This document shows, piece after piece, positions 1 through 12,916 of a stretch of DNA of 64,000 nt. Where the stretch lies: positions 1 to 64,000 of the forward strand of contig OENT01000181.1 in the NCBI GenBank assembly GCA_900239685.1, given 5' to 3'. The notes under the pieces were generated by a model. It was not told where the DNA came from. It saw only the letters and a program-made list of their open reading frames with translations, and ran no database searches. This DNA is from Rotaria macrura (taxonomy: Eukaryota > Rotifera > Eurotatoria > Philodinida > Philodinidae). The position numbers were made by a program, and so were the translations under genes. Position 1 is the stretch's first letter; the number at the start of each line of letters is the position of its first letter.

Positions 1-110
1 TCAATGATATTCGATAGTAGTCATTATGATTCTTCAGTTGGTGATTTCAGTTTGAAATAAAATTTCTGTTTCTTATTTCGAATTCAGATTGAAATCATAT
101 ACCCCATTGT

Positions 111-3100
111 ATGTGTGCTGCTTGCGAATTAGAGAATAAACGTCTCAACGATAATAATTTAAAACTCCAAGGAAAACTCGAAATTACCAAAAAGGACAAT
201 GAAACACTAAATCAAGATATTAAACGTATCGAACAGAACAATGATCAAAACATACAACAGTATCAGAAAGAGATAGAGCGACTGAATAAGGAAATCAAAA
301 GTCTCAAACAAGACATCGAGCGTTTGAGAGCTTCATCAGCTGCAGCCAGCTTGAGTTCAAGAAATGCTTCGGCTGCATCAACAAGTATGACAACTGGTGA
401 GTGAAACGTTGAATTAAAGATATTCTCAAAAATAATGTTCTTCAGTCAAACCCCTATTTTCCTTTGAAAAATCACTATCAAGAAAAATGAAGAGAAAAAT
501 TTGCCAAATATAAAATCATAGAGTCTATACAAAAACTGTCTATTAACATATATATGCCCACAGAAGATCATACAATAAGATATTTTCAGAACTGCAGATT
601 TCAAAGCTTGATTACGTTTTTCCGAGAGTGAATACAGTTCAACATTTTCGTATGCACGAAATTTAATTTAACATTACTGTCGGATGATTTCTCTAATCCA
701 AAGACTGACTTCCTGAAGTACCTTTTTTCTAATAATACTGTCGTTTTTTCGAAACGGGTGGCGCAGATACAATGAATGCACTTGTTTTCTCTGTTTGAAC
801 CATCTGAAAATCGCTTTACAATCTGGTCTCCAGCTTGTTAGATCTACAGCATTCATTTCTCTACAAAGCTGTTGAGTGTAATTTTCAAATTCATCGTTGC
901 TATCGGCGCCAAATTTCAAAGATTGATGTCTATTCAATTATGTATATGCGAAGATAAAAAGTAGTGAAAATACTTATGGAAATACCTCTAAACAATTCTG
1001 CTAGAATCTCAAACATGTCATAAAATCTTTTTAAAATTTCGATCTTTCCATGCAATTTTCACAATTTTAGAATACATAACGGGTCCGGCAGGATAAATGG
1101 CGGTCTAGTATTTTCGCGACATCTTCCTTATTTCTCATCCAATTCGACCTATTTTTTTTTTGAAATGTGCGTCGTCTATAGCTCTACAAATCCCCATATT
1201 TCATCTAAATATCCAAAATAAATACAGATTTTCCAAAGATGAAAAGTAAAGACCTTCAAAAGGTGGTACTTTCAAAGTACCAAAAAAGTGATACTCCGAA
1301 ACAAATTTATCATGATTTAAACTGTGGGCTCGGTTTAAGAACAATCGAAAGATGGTGTCAAATGATTCGGCGGTCAGGCACTATCACATTATCAAAACCA
1401 CCAAGTGGTCCTCGTTTGGCTCGTACAAAGGAGAAAATTCAACAGGTAAAGAACCGGTTACGCCGAGGAAAAAAGGGGTCAGCTGGAAAGATATCGATGG
1501 AGCTTGACATATCCGAAAGAAGTGTTCGGCGAATAATGAAAAACAATTTAGGGTTATATCCCTATAAAAAAGTAATCGAACCATTGCTTTCCGATGATCA
1601 AAAGTTCAAACGAAAACAATTTGCAAATTGGGTTCGAACAAATTTCCGAAAAAAAGACACTTTGAAAATCCTCTTTTCGGATGAAAAGATGTTCGACATT
1701 GATGGTGTTTATAATACCCAAAATGATCGAGTGTGGGCAGTAGATCGTGCTGATGCCGATAAAAATGGTGGCATTCAGCAGAGACGAAAATTCCCACAAA
1801 AAGTAATGGTTTGGCTCGGTGCCTGTTGCAAGGGTCTCACACCCTTGGTAATCTTGGATGAAGGAACAGTCGATCACACTGTTTGTATTGAAAAAGTACT
1901 TTCCGTAGCCTTAGAATATGGGGATAAAGTTTTCGGTGACAACTGGATCTTTCAGCAAGATGGTGCAATGCCACACAAACATCATTTAACACAGAAGTGG
2001 TGTCAAAAGAATTTTCCATCATTTATTGAGAAAGACAGATGGCCACCAAATAGTCCAGATTTAAACCCACTGGACTATTCAATTTGGGATCAGCTGGTCA
2101 ACAACATCAATTGGAACAAAGTCTACTCAAAAAAAACTCTGATTCAAGAATTAAAATCTTCGGTTAAAAACGTTTCTGAATCTGTTGTTTTTGAAAGTTG
2201 TGCGTGTTGGACCAATCGATTGTATCGTCTTTATCAAAATGATGGGAATTATTTGCGTAAATAAAAATAGTATAATTTTGTAGAACTTTGAAAGACGATT
2301 CTTTTGAAGAACCAGGGAGCCAAATCGCACTAAGATTAAGGGAGATATCGGCAAAATACTAAGACCGCCATTTATCCTGCCGGACCTGTTATTTCAGAGG
2401 AAAAATTTTGAAGATGATAATTTGAAAACACTGAAAAAACTCTTGCGCGGGACAGGCCAACTACTTTGTACTCTTGCAATCGTAAAGAGCAAAAACAATT
2501 TAACTAATCAAGTCACCATTTATACCATTCACTCAGAATTAAATTCTTCATAAGACGGTATTCACATAATAGTTTTATATGACAAATCTGTCTTTGAAAA
2601 AATTATTTTCCGAAAAACATCTAAAAATCATCCAATATATATTAGTTCAAAATCTTTCTCTCGCATATAAGAGGAACACCAAAAGGGTTGCAAAGGTCAT
2701 GGAAATTTAGAGCACGAAATCCTCTGTCTAATGATGCTAAATACGTTAGTTGGAGTATTGAATTTGATGATCATCGGCTTAAACTAATCAATTGATAGCA
2801 GCAAAGAATAAGAATTCCGCAGATGCAGGATTGGTTAGATGTTAATAGTTGAAATGTTTTACCGACAGCATAGATTAACTTAAAAACTGTCCGCAGCAGT
2901 TTTGTAGAGAAATGAATTTTCTATCAAACGAGTTCCACATCAATTTATATCTTCACTTCGTAGCCAGACTGTGTCACTTAATGCTAAACTTTTTTTCAGT
3001 TCTCATTTATTCTTCGAGTCGGATTTTGCTACTTTCTTCTTATTATTAAACTCGGGCACACTCTACAGACAGTGATAGAATTTTTTGAAGAGTGAATTTC

Positions 3101-4014
3101 TTTTATACTGTGCGTAATTTTGGATTTCATCATGCTCGAATTTTCAAAATTCTTATAGGGACATCTCGGATAAACTTGCCGGTTTTTAAGACACTTCCAC
3201 ATATGTAGAGACTTGCAACATATATGATGCTAAGTAGAAGACTTCAGTAGACGCGAGTGCAATTAGAATGTATTATGAGCTGATCAGTGGCTAACACCAT
3301 TTTTATTGACAATGTCCATTTCGAAAATGATTTCAATTTATTTTCTATACGAGGCAGAAATTGTAATCAAGAGCTTCGACCATGTGTGTTTTGTTAATAT
3401 CACATTATTTGATTTCTGAAATGATCTGCAGTTGCTCTATACGAATTTAGAGATTTGTAGAACATAAATCAGACGACAACAACTCGTTTTCGAAACACAA
3501 AAACACACATAATTCTTTTCCCAAGCTATTGCTTTCAACCTCACATCATCTCTCGTTGATAGGAAGCCAGAGGACTAAAATTTATGAGAAATTTTTAGTG
3601 ACCCCTAAACAAATCAAACTAACGATTCGAAGTGGCTGCATATGTGTGCATTTGAGAGGGAACTGGAAATATTCACACATACACCCACACCCACCGAAAA
3701 GTTCATGTCCTCCAATGGAATACAGAAACTTTGAAACATAAATATAATGTATGATGACACTTGATATTATTTTCTTATTCTATTTGAAAGCTCTGATTCA
3801 CAATGTGAAGGAACTAATCTAGTTTCGCGATATACGTATATAAGATTGATCACCAGATCATTAATAAGAATAAACCACAAAATTTTCCATCATTATCAAC
3901 ATGAAAGCATCCTATAGATAATCATAATATATCTTTTTGCTTTAGCTACTTCCCTGAAGAGTACAACGACATCAATGGAAAAACCAGCGACACCAAAACC
4001 TGCAAAAGAACCAG
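111..4014 (+). CDS. Coiled-coil protein, 5' exons of a split gene (partial)
   Basis: Two exons of a gene I do not recognise. The first is open from ATG 111 (or from an acceptor AG at 131-132, giving a start at 133) to 396, where a GTGAGT donor follows. It encodes a long charged helix rich in Lys, Glu, Asn and Gln (for example EIERLNKEIKSLKQDIERL), typical of a coiled coil, then a Ser/Ala-rich linker. An in-frame TGA at 90-92 blocks extension upstream. The second exon, 3946-4014, lies between a TTTAG acceptor and a GTATGA donor. Both junctions are phase 1 and it continues the Ser/Thr/Pro/Lys-rich linker (MEKPATPKPAKEP). The intervening intron of about 3.5 kb contains a maT transposon. Start and 3' continuation are uncertain. 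Confidence 0.5.
674..937 (-). pseudogene. Possible C-terminal coding fragment, unrecognised
   Basis: An 87-codon open frame on the minus strand with no ATG at its upstream end but codon use that looks coding (for example LCREMNAVDLTSWRPDCKAI and RKKVLQEVSLWIREIIRQ), ending in TAA. It may be an exon or a fragment of a dead gene inside the long intron of the plus-strand coiled-coil gene. I recognise no domain. A stretch of about 23 nt around 860 recurs in inverted orientation near 2900 with two mismatches, so the flanks of the maT insertion may be old repeat DNA. Confidence 0.25.
1079..2389 (+). mobile_element. maT-type Tc1/mariner transposon, apparently complete
   Basis: A 1311 bp element bounded by near-perfect terminal inverted repeats: left 1079-1114 (starts ACGGGTCCGGCAGGATAAAT) and right 2353-2389 (reverse complement starts ACAGGTCCGGCAGGATAAAT). 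They differ by one substitution near the tip and a single-base indel. Each end is flanked by TA (1077-1078 and 2390-2391), the target duplication of the Tc1/mariner superfamily. One uninterrupted transposase ORF fills the middle. The element sits in the first long intron of the coiled-coil gene. Intact TIRs, TA duplication and ORF together suggest a young, possibly still mobile copy. Confidence 0.92.
1239..2264 (+). CDS. Tc1/mariner transposase, maT (DD37D) type
   Basis: The 341-residue transposase of the enclosing element should bind the element's inverted repeats and catalyse cut-and-paste transposition into TA. Residues 1-110 look like paired helix-turn-helix DNA-binding domains (RTIERW, SERSVRRIM). 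The DDE/D catalytic core follows: D148 in FSDEKMF, D241 in FQQDGAMPH and D279 in SPDLNPLDY. There are 37 residues between the second and third acidic residues, and the third is Asp, not Glu. This DD37D spacing is that of the maT family rather than mariner (DD34D) or Tc1 (DD34E). The ATG at 1239 is the first in frame and gives a family-typical length. No stop or frameshift interrupts it. Confidence 0.92.
   Translation: MKSKDLQKVVLSKYQKSDTPKQIYHDLNCGLGLRTIERWCQMIRRSGTITLSKPPSGPRLARTKEKIQQVKNRLRRGKKGSAGKISMELDISERSVRRIMKNNLGLYPYKKVIEPLLSDDQKFKRKQFANWVRTNFRKKDTLKILFSDEKMFDIDGVYNTQNDRVWAVDRADADKNGGIQQRRKFPQKVMVWLGACCKGLTPLVILDEGTVDHTVCIEKVLSVALEYGDKVFGDNWIFQQDGAMPHKHHLTQKWCQKNFPSFIEKDRWPPNSPDLNPLDYSIWDQLVNNINWNKVYSKKTLIQELKSSVKNVSESVVFESCACWTNRLYRLYQNDGNYLRK
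2392..3945. other. Intronic DNA, no gene recognised
   Basis: AT-rich sequence between the maT element and the exon at 3946. Short open frames here have no ATG or no recognisable motifs. It is probably the remainder of the first long intron of the coiled-coil gene. Confidence 0.5.
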
Positions 4015-5696
4015 GTATGATTCTTCGTAGAAGTTCGTGTTTCCTGGAGGAGAAGTTCTTTTTGGTTCTTTGATTTGAGACATGTTTCGAGACTCATAAA
4101 TGATTAACTCTCTCTTCGTCACTAGCTGACATCAATGTTACAGATTACTATTCGACCAACAGGAAGAAATTATACTTGTCTTCAATAATAACCACTTCGT
4201 TCTGAGCGTCACATTATCTCCAACGTTTTATATGATTCAACGTAGAACAGCAGGCTCATCCCGCACACCACTAAGACCTTTAATATGCGGGAGTTTACTT
4301 AGTTAGCGTTATTAACTAGCGACAGGTTTCCAAGAAAGCAGATTACTTACTACGAACAGTACTCCTTTAATAGAAAGTCGCTGCAAACGTTTATGAAAGC
4401 GTGTTCCTGTTATAGTGTGAAAATCGCTCTAATTGATCATTTTCCTACTACCTTTAACAAATTACTGTCCCTAAGATACAGGTACGCTTCAATACCTGCT
4501 TAATCTACCCGTGGTTGCATTGAAAAGTTAAGTGCGGACCTGCAATTCTGCTTGTAAAATCCTATAACTACCTCAACTAAACATTTATACCAACCATTTT
4601 TTGATTTTGTGCACACATATCTGACTGTTCATTACCTATCTTTTGCGGTCTATTTATTAAATCCCCGTATGTACCACAAAAAGAAGAACTCATTTATGAA
4701 GTAGAATGTCTTCCAACACTCACAACATATACAGATTCGACTATAGTGGCTATCTAAGTAAGAATGACGAAGTATTTGAATTAATATCGGACCTTTTTTC
4801 GTTTTAGTCAACAGAAATTCCTATCATAGATCCGATAGAAAAGAAATCAATATGCTGAAAAACCTCTTTACTACAATAGGCGAAGAAGATATAGTGCACA
4901 AGTTTGTCTAGCAAAACAATTTTGTATGGTTTTATACCAAATCGAATTGACTTCACAACCTCATATAGGTTTCGTACGATCACACGATTCGAATAAGAGG
5001 TCTTTGCATCTCGTAAATATTTCATGCATTGTGTAAATTACCATTTTATGAAAGCATAACATTTGTTTTGCTAATATTTTCTCATCTCGACGAGATTCAG
5101 CATCTGACGCTCAACATTTCTTCTATTCAAATTGACATGTTATTATCTACCGCTTTTAAGTAATCCTCCACTCAGGGCTCACTTCAATTATATCAAATCA
5201 CGCAAAATAGCGTTTTCTTTCTGAAAACAAGGATATCTACTTGATATGTATTTTGAAGTATGAATTGTACTGAGACACAACCCTTAATAGTAAATTCATC
5301 TTTTCTTATCACTAGTACTGTGAAAAGAAGCACGGTTGGAAAATCTTTTCGTGTGGAGTGCTATCAAGTAATCCTAATCTAAATATGGCTCACTGCTTCA
5401 GAAATTCTGACAATATCTGTTAGGATTTTGAGCTTCTCGTTCTTAGATCCTGTCATGTTAAGCTTAAGATTCTGTCTCGATTCCTAATAATTTCTGTTGC
5501 AAGAATTTTTCAAACTAAAACAAAGTCATCATCAAGATCGGTTCAAAATCGTAGTAAAAATCAAGATTTAATGAAGAATCATGCTAGATCTATGTAAAAT
5601 AGTCCACTCCTGAGAATAAGTTCTTCACATTGTGAGGTAAAATCAGATGAACACGCTGACATTCCCCCATATTCATTTTCTCTCTAAAAAGAAGTA

Positions 5697-5811
5697 TTCT
5701 CGGAAACCAACAAAAACCGTGCCAGAGGCCTCGGAAAGCCTTAAAAGATTTCCGGAGGGTAAGAAATGTTTTTCGGAACCCTCGAAAACGTTTTTCATTG
5801 GTTTCCGAGAA
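5697..5811. repeat. Small fold-back element (inverted repeat)
   Basis: The sequence starting TTCTCGGAAACCAA at 5697 returns in reverse complement ending at 5811 (TTGGTTTCCGAGAA). Between them lie several copies of CGGAA/TTCCG motifs in both orientations. About 115 bp, consistent with a MITE-like fold-back element. No target duplication is evident. Confidence 0.5.
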
Positions 5812-7559
5812 CTCCGTTTTTAGTGAGTATGCTCCGATAAGCAGCTATGTAGATCATAGAATCAGTCGATGCCTCGTCTTTTCATATACGAAAGGGAATT
5901 GGTTTGAAAAACTGTGTGCAATTTAGTAGAGCTCCTCGACAGCCACAAAATATGAAATTGAAGCTTTAGTTTTGATTGTGTTTAGTTCAGAAAAAGTAAC
6001 TGTTTGTCTTGCGAATAACAAAAACATATATATATCGAAAACGTCCAGCATTTATGTCTCGTTGTAGTTTTATATGATCACTTTGAAAATTCCATCAATC
6101 TCAATTTCGACTGCTTCTTTTGCTGCTTATCTTAAGACTTCAGAATCCTTTGATGAAGTATGCAAGATTTTATAGAAAGTCTCTGCAAATGATATCTTTT
6201 CTTTTACAAATAAATGTATGATTTCAGTCAACGAGGATTGTAGCTAGTCAACAGTTGTACTCATCCTGCTATTGAAGTAAAGTGGTGTCAAATTTCCACA
6301 AACCATTCTCTGAAGAGCCTACATGTGAGCTCAATTATGATCTCTGGCATTTAGTCATAATTGGACATTTTTCCGGTAGTTCCAGAGAAGGAAAGGTGAA
6401 AAGACTGGGAAGTAACGAAAAAACGTTATTTAGGTTCCCAAGAACACAGAAATATGAATTGTGAAAAGTTATGTCTTACGTCAAATTTGAGGAAAGAGAT
6501 AGCCTTTTCTGCACACGTTTGTGTAGCTTTTTTATTTGGCAGGTCTGGTATTGATGAAATTTATTCCTCTTTAGTTCATTTACAGTGTAACTAGGAATTC
6601 CAAGTATCAAAAGACATGATACTATTTAAGTCAAAATGATGAAAAATCTTCCCACAGAAACATGAGGATAAACATTGAGAAACGATCGAATAGCCGATAA
6701 TGAAGTGTACACCCTAATCGGTTTTGTTTTTGGAAAATTTATCCATGCATTTTCAATTGTACCTAAAGAGACAAAACTATTAATTTCTCATCAAAGGCCC
6801 TTCATAAAAGTCATGACAGTCGCATCAAAGTCATCATGTTTCTTCATCTAGAACAAGCCAGCATATCTAGCGACTATCACACAAGAAAATCGTATAACTT
6901 ATGTGCCCTTGTCACCCATATCATGAAATATTTGTCATTGGTTTCTTTCCTTATAAATTGCTTCTTTCCAGTGCCAAGAAGCACGGATTTCGTATACATG
7001 GATACAAATATCATATCTTTTGAATCTGAAGTCTAGTCTTTGCTCGTGTATATTTGCATATCTTTATGTGTGAAAGTTCTCATAATCATTGAATTCAAAA
7101 GTTCTTTCAACTCTATCTACACATGATTCAAATATAACAATTAATGAAGGTGCTTCAGTCATTAAATGAGAACCCTTGCTATTTTGGTGATATTCCTTTA
7201 TTTTTTATTTACAGTAGCATATCTAGAGATCTGTCGTAGCCCGTATTGAGCATCAAGAGATCATAACACAAAAAGCTACAGTGGAATTTTTAGAATTCTG
7301 AATTCAACAGATCAAACATTTTTAATATATGAAAGTCAATTTTTTTATTGGAGATGCATGTATGTGTAGGATAGCCTGTGGGATATTAACTTTTCTTCTA
7401 TATGTTGGAATCATCATTAACAATCATGTTTCATAGAGAAGAAACTATTAAAATTGATTTTAACTTACTTTGAATGATTTTTAAATTCGTTTAGAGTGTG
7501 AAGGATTCTCTGTGCCGCTTACCTTTTCGAAACTTCAAAATGATTCAATGATTTTGTGA

Positions 7560-9460
7560 TTACTGACCAATAAAATATTTTAAAGTATGCACTACGAAGA
7601 GAGAAGTAAATGAACAGAAGTTTTGTTGCGAACATTCATGTATTCTATAATTGCTTACTAGTTACTTCTAGGAGACCTTACACTAGTAGGGATGAAAATA
7701 ATTGAACAAAATGTTAAGGGCCGTTCTATTCAGTCACTTCTTACATGAAATATACTCCATTGAAGAACTCATTAATCTGTTTCGAAAGCATGACGATAAA
7801 CGAACAGAATTTTCTTAAGTATGGTTTATCTGTGATTCAATATTCGTCCCTTACACTAACTAAAACTATTTCTTTCCTACTGCAGAGGATTCTGGAATAG
7901 AGTGCTTGTACCAATTGCAACAAATGCCGTTGAGATCATTCGTTTCTCTTATGATCTTGAATCAATAAATGAATTGCTAGTCTTCATAGACGAGTAAAAA
8001 AAACATAAGGGAACAGAATACTGATTCGACTGATTCATTTGATATGCTATCGTTTTTATTTATAGAAACAAGGTATTTTTCCTTTGAAGTGAATGATATA
8101 GCTGAATACCATCATTGGTACTTTTTAAATAATTCATTTAGTATACAAGTATCGATTAGATGTAAAATCGAAAAAGTAAGTGTAAAGTAAGTCAAATAAA
8201 TGTATGGAATCTACAGGCGATGATTATAATTCATTTAATTGGTAATTCGCGATATGTTTCTCCTGCTTGAATTTCCACTTTTATTTGCATGAAGTACATG
8301 AACGAGATCATCGGAAAATTTGGCAATGGATGATAAGAATTGATTTGTAATACGATCACCGAACATATTTATCAATCGAAAAATTTGCATCGAAGTAAGT
8401 AAAATAGATGAACATAACCCCACAAGTAAGAATGTTTCCTATTACACCTGAATTTTGATCAACTAAGTGACTCATCATCTTGACTACAAAGTGAGGAACA
8501 TTGGTGAACAGGACTATGTGAAGACTTATACTAAGTCACTCACCGTGTCATCTTTCAAAAGTGTACGTTCTCCCACCGTTTGTTTTGATGAACGTAATAT
8601 CGGGGAATAAAAGGCTTGGAGAGACGCTGAAATTAAGCGTTAAGTTAGCTCTTTAAGATTATAATCTTCTACGAACTCATTGATTTCCAGCATTTCTTTG
8701 GCCACTCGTAAAGATAATTGAATACATGCATTGGGAAACATATGTTGGTTTACGGTGAGATCCTTTTGGATGAAATATAATTTAGATGTTTTAGTTCAAA
8801 GTGGATAAGATAAGTGAATAGAATTCTGATAATGTATATTCATTGATTACTGTATCCTTGATCAATATCGGCAATACTTAATCTTCATTTCAAAATGAAA
8901 CATATAAATGAACATAAGAGTGGTGAGAATGATTCAATTAGCCTATGATCTTTCATCTCTTCATCAATTCATCTTGTTCAATCTGGAGGATAGCCAATAC
9001 GTAAATAAAACACTAACTATATGAATTCTTCATTTATTGCGTGCTCTTCAATCAAAAGATCAATTCAAAGGCTTTGATTGGAGTTTCAAAATGAGATGAA
9101 AACATAAAGGAACAGAAACATGACCAGTACTTCAAGTGTTATCAGCATTCATTGGTCATGTTATAGTGAATGAACTACGATCACCGCATCTATTGTGGCG
9201 CAAAACAGATGGAATAAGTGACCGGAATTTTCGTTGGGGTTATTCATTCAAAATGTGACGGTGAATTAGCTAAACAACTTTCAAAATTAGTCTCAGATTG
9301 ATGAAAATATATAAACATGATATTGATCATATTCATTCATTTGTCACCTGAAACATGCACTGATGTTTGTAGCTAAAAGTAAACTTCAAACTTAACATAA
9401 TTGATGAATGGATAGTTGGCGTAACATGTACTTTTAGGGTATTCATAAATGGCATCGTCA
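7560..9460 (+). repeat. Degenerate tandem array, period about 100 bp
   Basis: A loose motif of the form AAATGAACAGAAT, often preceded by TCAAAATGA/GATGAAAA and followed by ATTCATT, recurs at near-regular steps. Recognisable starts are near 7601, 7700, 7793, 8003, 8090, 8192, 8400, 8501, 8588, 8705, 8806, 8895, 8995, 9101, 9205, 9298 and 9395, i.e. every 87-110 bp. One position, near 7895, is too diverged to be sure. The copies have drifted heavily, so this is an old satellite-like array with no coding potential. Confidence 0.5.
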
Positions 9461-12400
9461 GTTGGTTATCACTACACCCTCAAATCATCAATCTCAAGGA
9501 AAATATCGATCTATTTTAGTTATTATGTTTCTTTCTTCATCCATAACTACAAACATCGTCACTATTCGTAGAAACACGTTATGATTCTGGCTTCATGGAA
9601 ACAGACGTTAAACACGGATAATCCTGAAAATAGATGCAAAAGGAGTTCGTCAAATACCATAAATCTCATTGGAATGGCTGCTTGGTGTTAAGGACACTAA
9701 CACACAGGTAGATCTTTAAAATTGTGCATGATATTTTCTCAGCCCTTTTTCACTTCTCACGTATCTAAATTTACTCACGCTTGATTTAATTGTATAAGAA
9801 CCAGAGTGAGGACAAAGAAAGTATGTGAGAAATGAGGATGTACCGAAATCCTCTACTAAAACAATCTGAATGATTCCTGTTATTCTTACAGCGTTTTGGA
9901 TTCCATATCCATTCTTAAGAAAAGCAAAAACGAAGCGGAATACAAATTCGAACTGTCATTTTTATCAGTATCTTCTTAATCATCGATCGTCATGTCGATC
10001 ATCTTCACAACATACTTATCTTCTGCTTCGAATGTATCCTGATATTCCGCTGCCAAATCATGAATATCAATGAGTGGAAAAGTTTATATTGTTTTCCAGT
10101 ATATAATTCTCTAACATAGTCCAGGCTAATCCAATCTAGCTCAATATACTGCACGTCCAACCGGTAAAGGTAATATTTTCACATTAAAGTGTTCAGCAGT
10201 TTCGTCAACCTTCAAAATCCAACGGTACTTAGATCGGTTTATATTCTTTTAATTTTACTCGCTTTATATCATCGTGGGGGAGTGAATTTAACAACTATCT
10301 AAAATAGTTCGGTTTTCGCTATTAGTGACTCATGTTCAATATTATTTTGATGCAACCAGCTTTCTCAATCACTTCTTTTCTGAGTGGTCGTACCGACAGG
10401 TTCAATGCATTCATATTTTGACTATGCCACATGGCATTACCTATAATATGACATATAAGTGAGCCACTACCTAGGAGGCAGCAAACTAGAACCAGACACC
10501 ACAACTGACTCGAATCGAATGCAGATGCCTATAATGGTTTCATTCTCTGAACTGCATAAATTGATAAGAAAAGAAGCAAATTACATGCTAAAAAACTAAA
10601 AAAGTTGACAGATGTTCAACTGCAGGTTGATCTACGACCTCTAATATGTCAATCGTTTGTCATTTGGTAAAAGGACAGCAGAATAATCAATTACTTCTAA
10701 TCTGTTTCATGCCGATAATCTTCAATTCTCTGCGCTTTCGGAGCGCTTCAGCAATAGTTAAGCACGGCAAAGCGAGAAAAAGTCGACAGAAAAGCTGATT
10801 ATTATGGAATAAAAGCCAGCAGAATCGTTGGAAAAATTTTATAGCAAAAGAGCAAAACCTGCTTTTTAAACCAACTTGACCTCCTACATGAAAAGATGAC
10901 ATTGAAACTTGTTGCATTAGCATAGTAATGTTTCTTGTAATTGATTTTTGAACAATTAATTTATACATATGCGGAAAAAAGAACAGTATGTTATATACGA
11001 CGGACAATTTATCATAATTGTTCTTAATAGCAATGCTAGGTGCAGGCACAGATTGTCAACTGAATTCCACAAGTAACGCTCATCGAGAGTCGATTCGCTT
11101 GACCCTAGACTGAGATACTGGTGTAGAAATAGACTTTAGAGTGTGCCCGATTGTCTGAATAATCCAATAACCACACTTACTATCTATCGAAGAAGAAAAG
11201 CTCCATACTCACTTTGATTTTCCTTCGACTGTTTTTTAGCAAACGCTATGAGGCCAAATGCAAAAATCTTCCTCTGATTGAATGATTTACAGAGTACACT
11301 AAAAATTAGCTCTGCTTAAGTAAATGAAATTCCTCCACATTCGACTTTGAAAATTCATTTATGACCAAATCAAAGATAATATCTCTCGTAGAGTAAGTCA
11401 GTTCATAACTAGAGCATGTCTGGTAGAAGATTATACCGGATAAGTCAATCAAAATGTCGCAGCAATAGAAACAAAAACTAGTACTACTCTGCTATTTCTC
11501 TTTTCTACAAAGAACATTTCTTTTTATTACTATCAAAAAAGTTCACGAAAAATAATGTAAGTACAAAACATCCAACCATGAAGTATTTGTTCATGTCAAA
11601 AACTAAGGTAAATTTCAGCTAAGCAGTAACCGAGAAGTAAATATGCTTTTTGTTCAGATGCAAAACTGTGACATGATTTTCTTCCATTTGTTAATTGTTT
11701 CTGTTTTGATAGGTTGAGTATTTACTCTCATGCTATCTATCAGATGGGATGGATTCGATTCAGAAGAGCCCATTTTTGTAGAATTATTTCTTCCGCTCCA
11801 GAAAAAACTTATAGAGGAAACTCATTCACCAGAACTAATACTCTAGCAGAGACACCACACCCAGACTCATAATGAATGCAGATCAATACACTACGTTTGA
11901 AACACGTCATCTTCGGACTTGACAGAAAGTAAGTCAATTAACTCGGCTTCATTTTTTCAAATGAAAATAATTATTTAAAATTACTACACCAACTTTTGTT
12001 TATTATTAGAAACGAGAAGTAGTGAGTTTTTATTACAAAGATCAACTTCTTTTACTATCAAAAGCAAGATGGGTGACTGCTTGCTTCAAGTTTAGTCGAT
12101 TCTCTTATGTTATTAATTATTGTACCTGAATTAGTAGTTTGATTGACCTATTGCAAAATGATCAAATTCTAGCTGTATCTTCTCAGATCACGTTCCTCAA
12201 GGTATTGCTGAAACTTTGAAAATTCTTCAGACGACTATAACGCATCATTTTACAGTTCATATATGGCTAACATAGGTTTTCTACTTTATTTCCATGAGAC
12301 TTTATCAAAGCACATGTACCAATACGAGTAAAGATTTGAATAGCTTGAAGCAAAAACGAGAAAACTTTGCTTGAATATCAGAAAGAGTTTACTTTTCGAT

Positions 12401-12916
12401 GTTCTAAAATGCATTTCAATAAGAATGATGACTCTCAACACTCTAAACAACCGGCAATTTATTAACAAGTTTTTACTCAGCTCACAAACTGGGTGGAGTA
12501 GCTTACCATTACTCTCGCTAATGACGTTTATTGAGTTACTTCACGTATTCAGACGATATCTGAGCAAAATAATACTGCAGTGTTTTCTTCATGACGAACT
12601 ATAGTAAGTTGATCCAATGTATACCAAGTGACATAGTATTTGTATATGATTGATTAAAATTTAAGCCGATGTATTCTAGATATTGTCCTATTGGTTGATT
12701 GATTCAATATTTGTATAGGGAACTTTTCGAAATGATAGCGAAATAATTGTTTGATTTTCTAAAAATCTCAAATCTTTGTAAAACTATATGCGTGAATCAA
12801 GACAGAGGAACGAGCGTGATCAACAGCAAGCATCAACGGATGTAATTAGAAGATGGAACTTTGTTTTTTACGAGTTATTTAATTTTTGATGCCTTTTTTG
12901 TATTATTCAAAGAAAG

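Larger units (their letters stand above)
4015..12916. other. 8.9 kb gene-poor stretch (probable giant intron)
   Basis: No confidently coding segment. It contains a short fold-back element (5697-5811) and a degenerate tandem array of about 100 bp period (7560-9460), listed separately. If the exons on either side belong to one gene, as their phases allow, this is an intron of unusual length for a genome whose other introns are about 60-75 bp. It may also contain exons too short to see. Confidence 0.4.

Noticed and set aside
1384..2354. Minus-strand frames within the maT element
   Set aside because: Shadows of the transposase ORF.
7886..7970. Possible terminal exon after CTGCAG, phase-compatible with the exon ending at 4014
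   Set aside because: It reaches a stop after 27 codons, lies inside the degenerate tandem array, and lacks coding character; likely chance.
9870..10073. 67-codon frame with Ser/His-rich sequence
   Set aside because: Codon use is slightly coding-like but there are no flanking exons, acceptor or family match.
10687..11049. 120-codon minus-strand frame
   Set aside because: The longest frame in its area, but no ATG at its start, biased toward Phe/Leu as random AT-rich frames are, and no motif.
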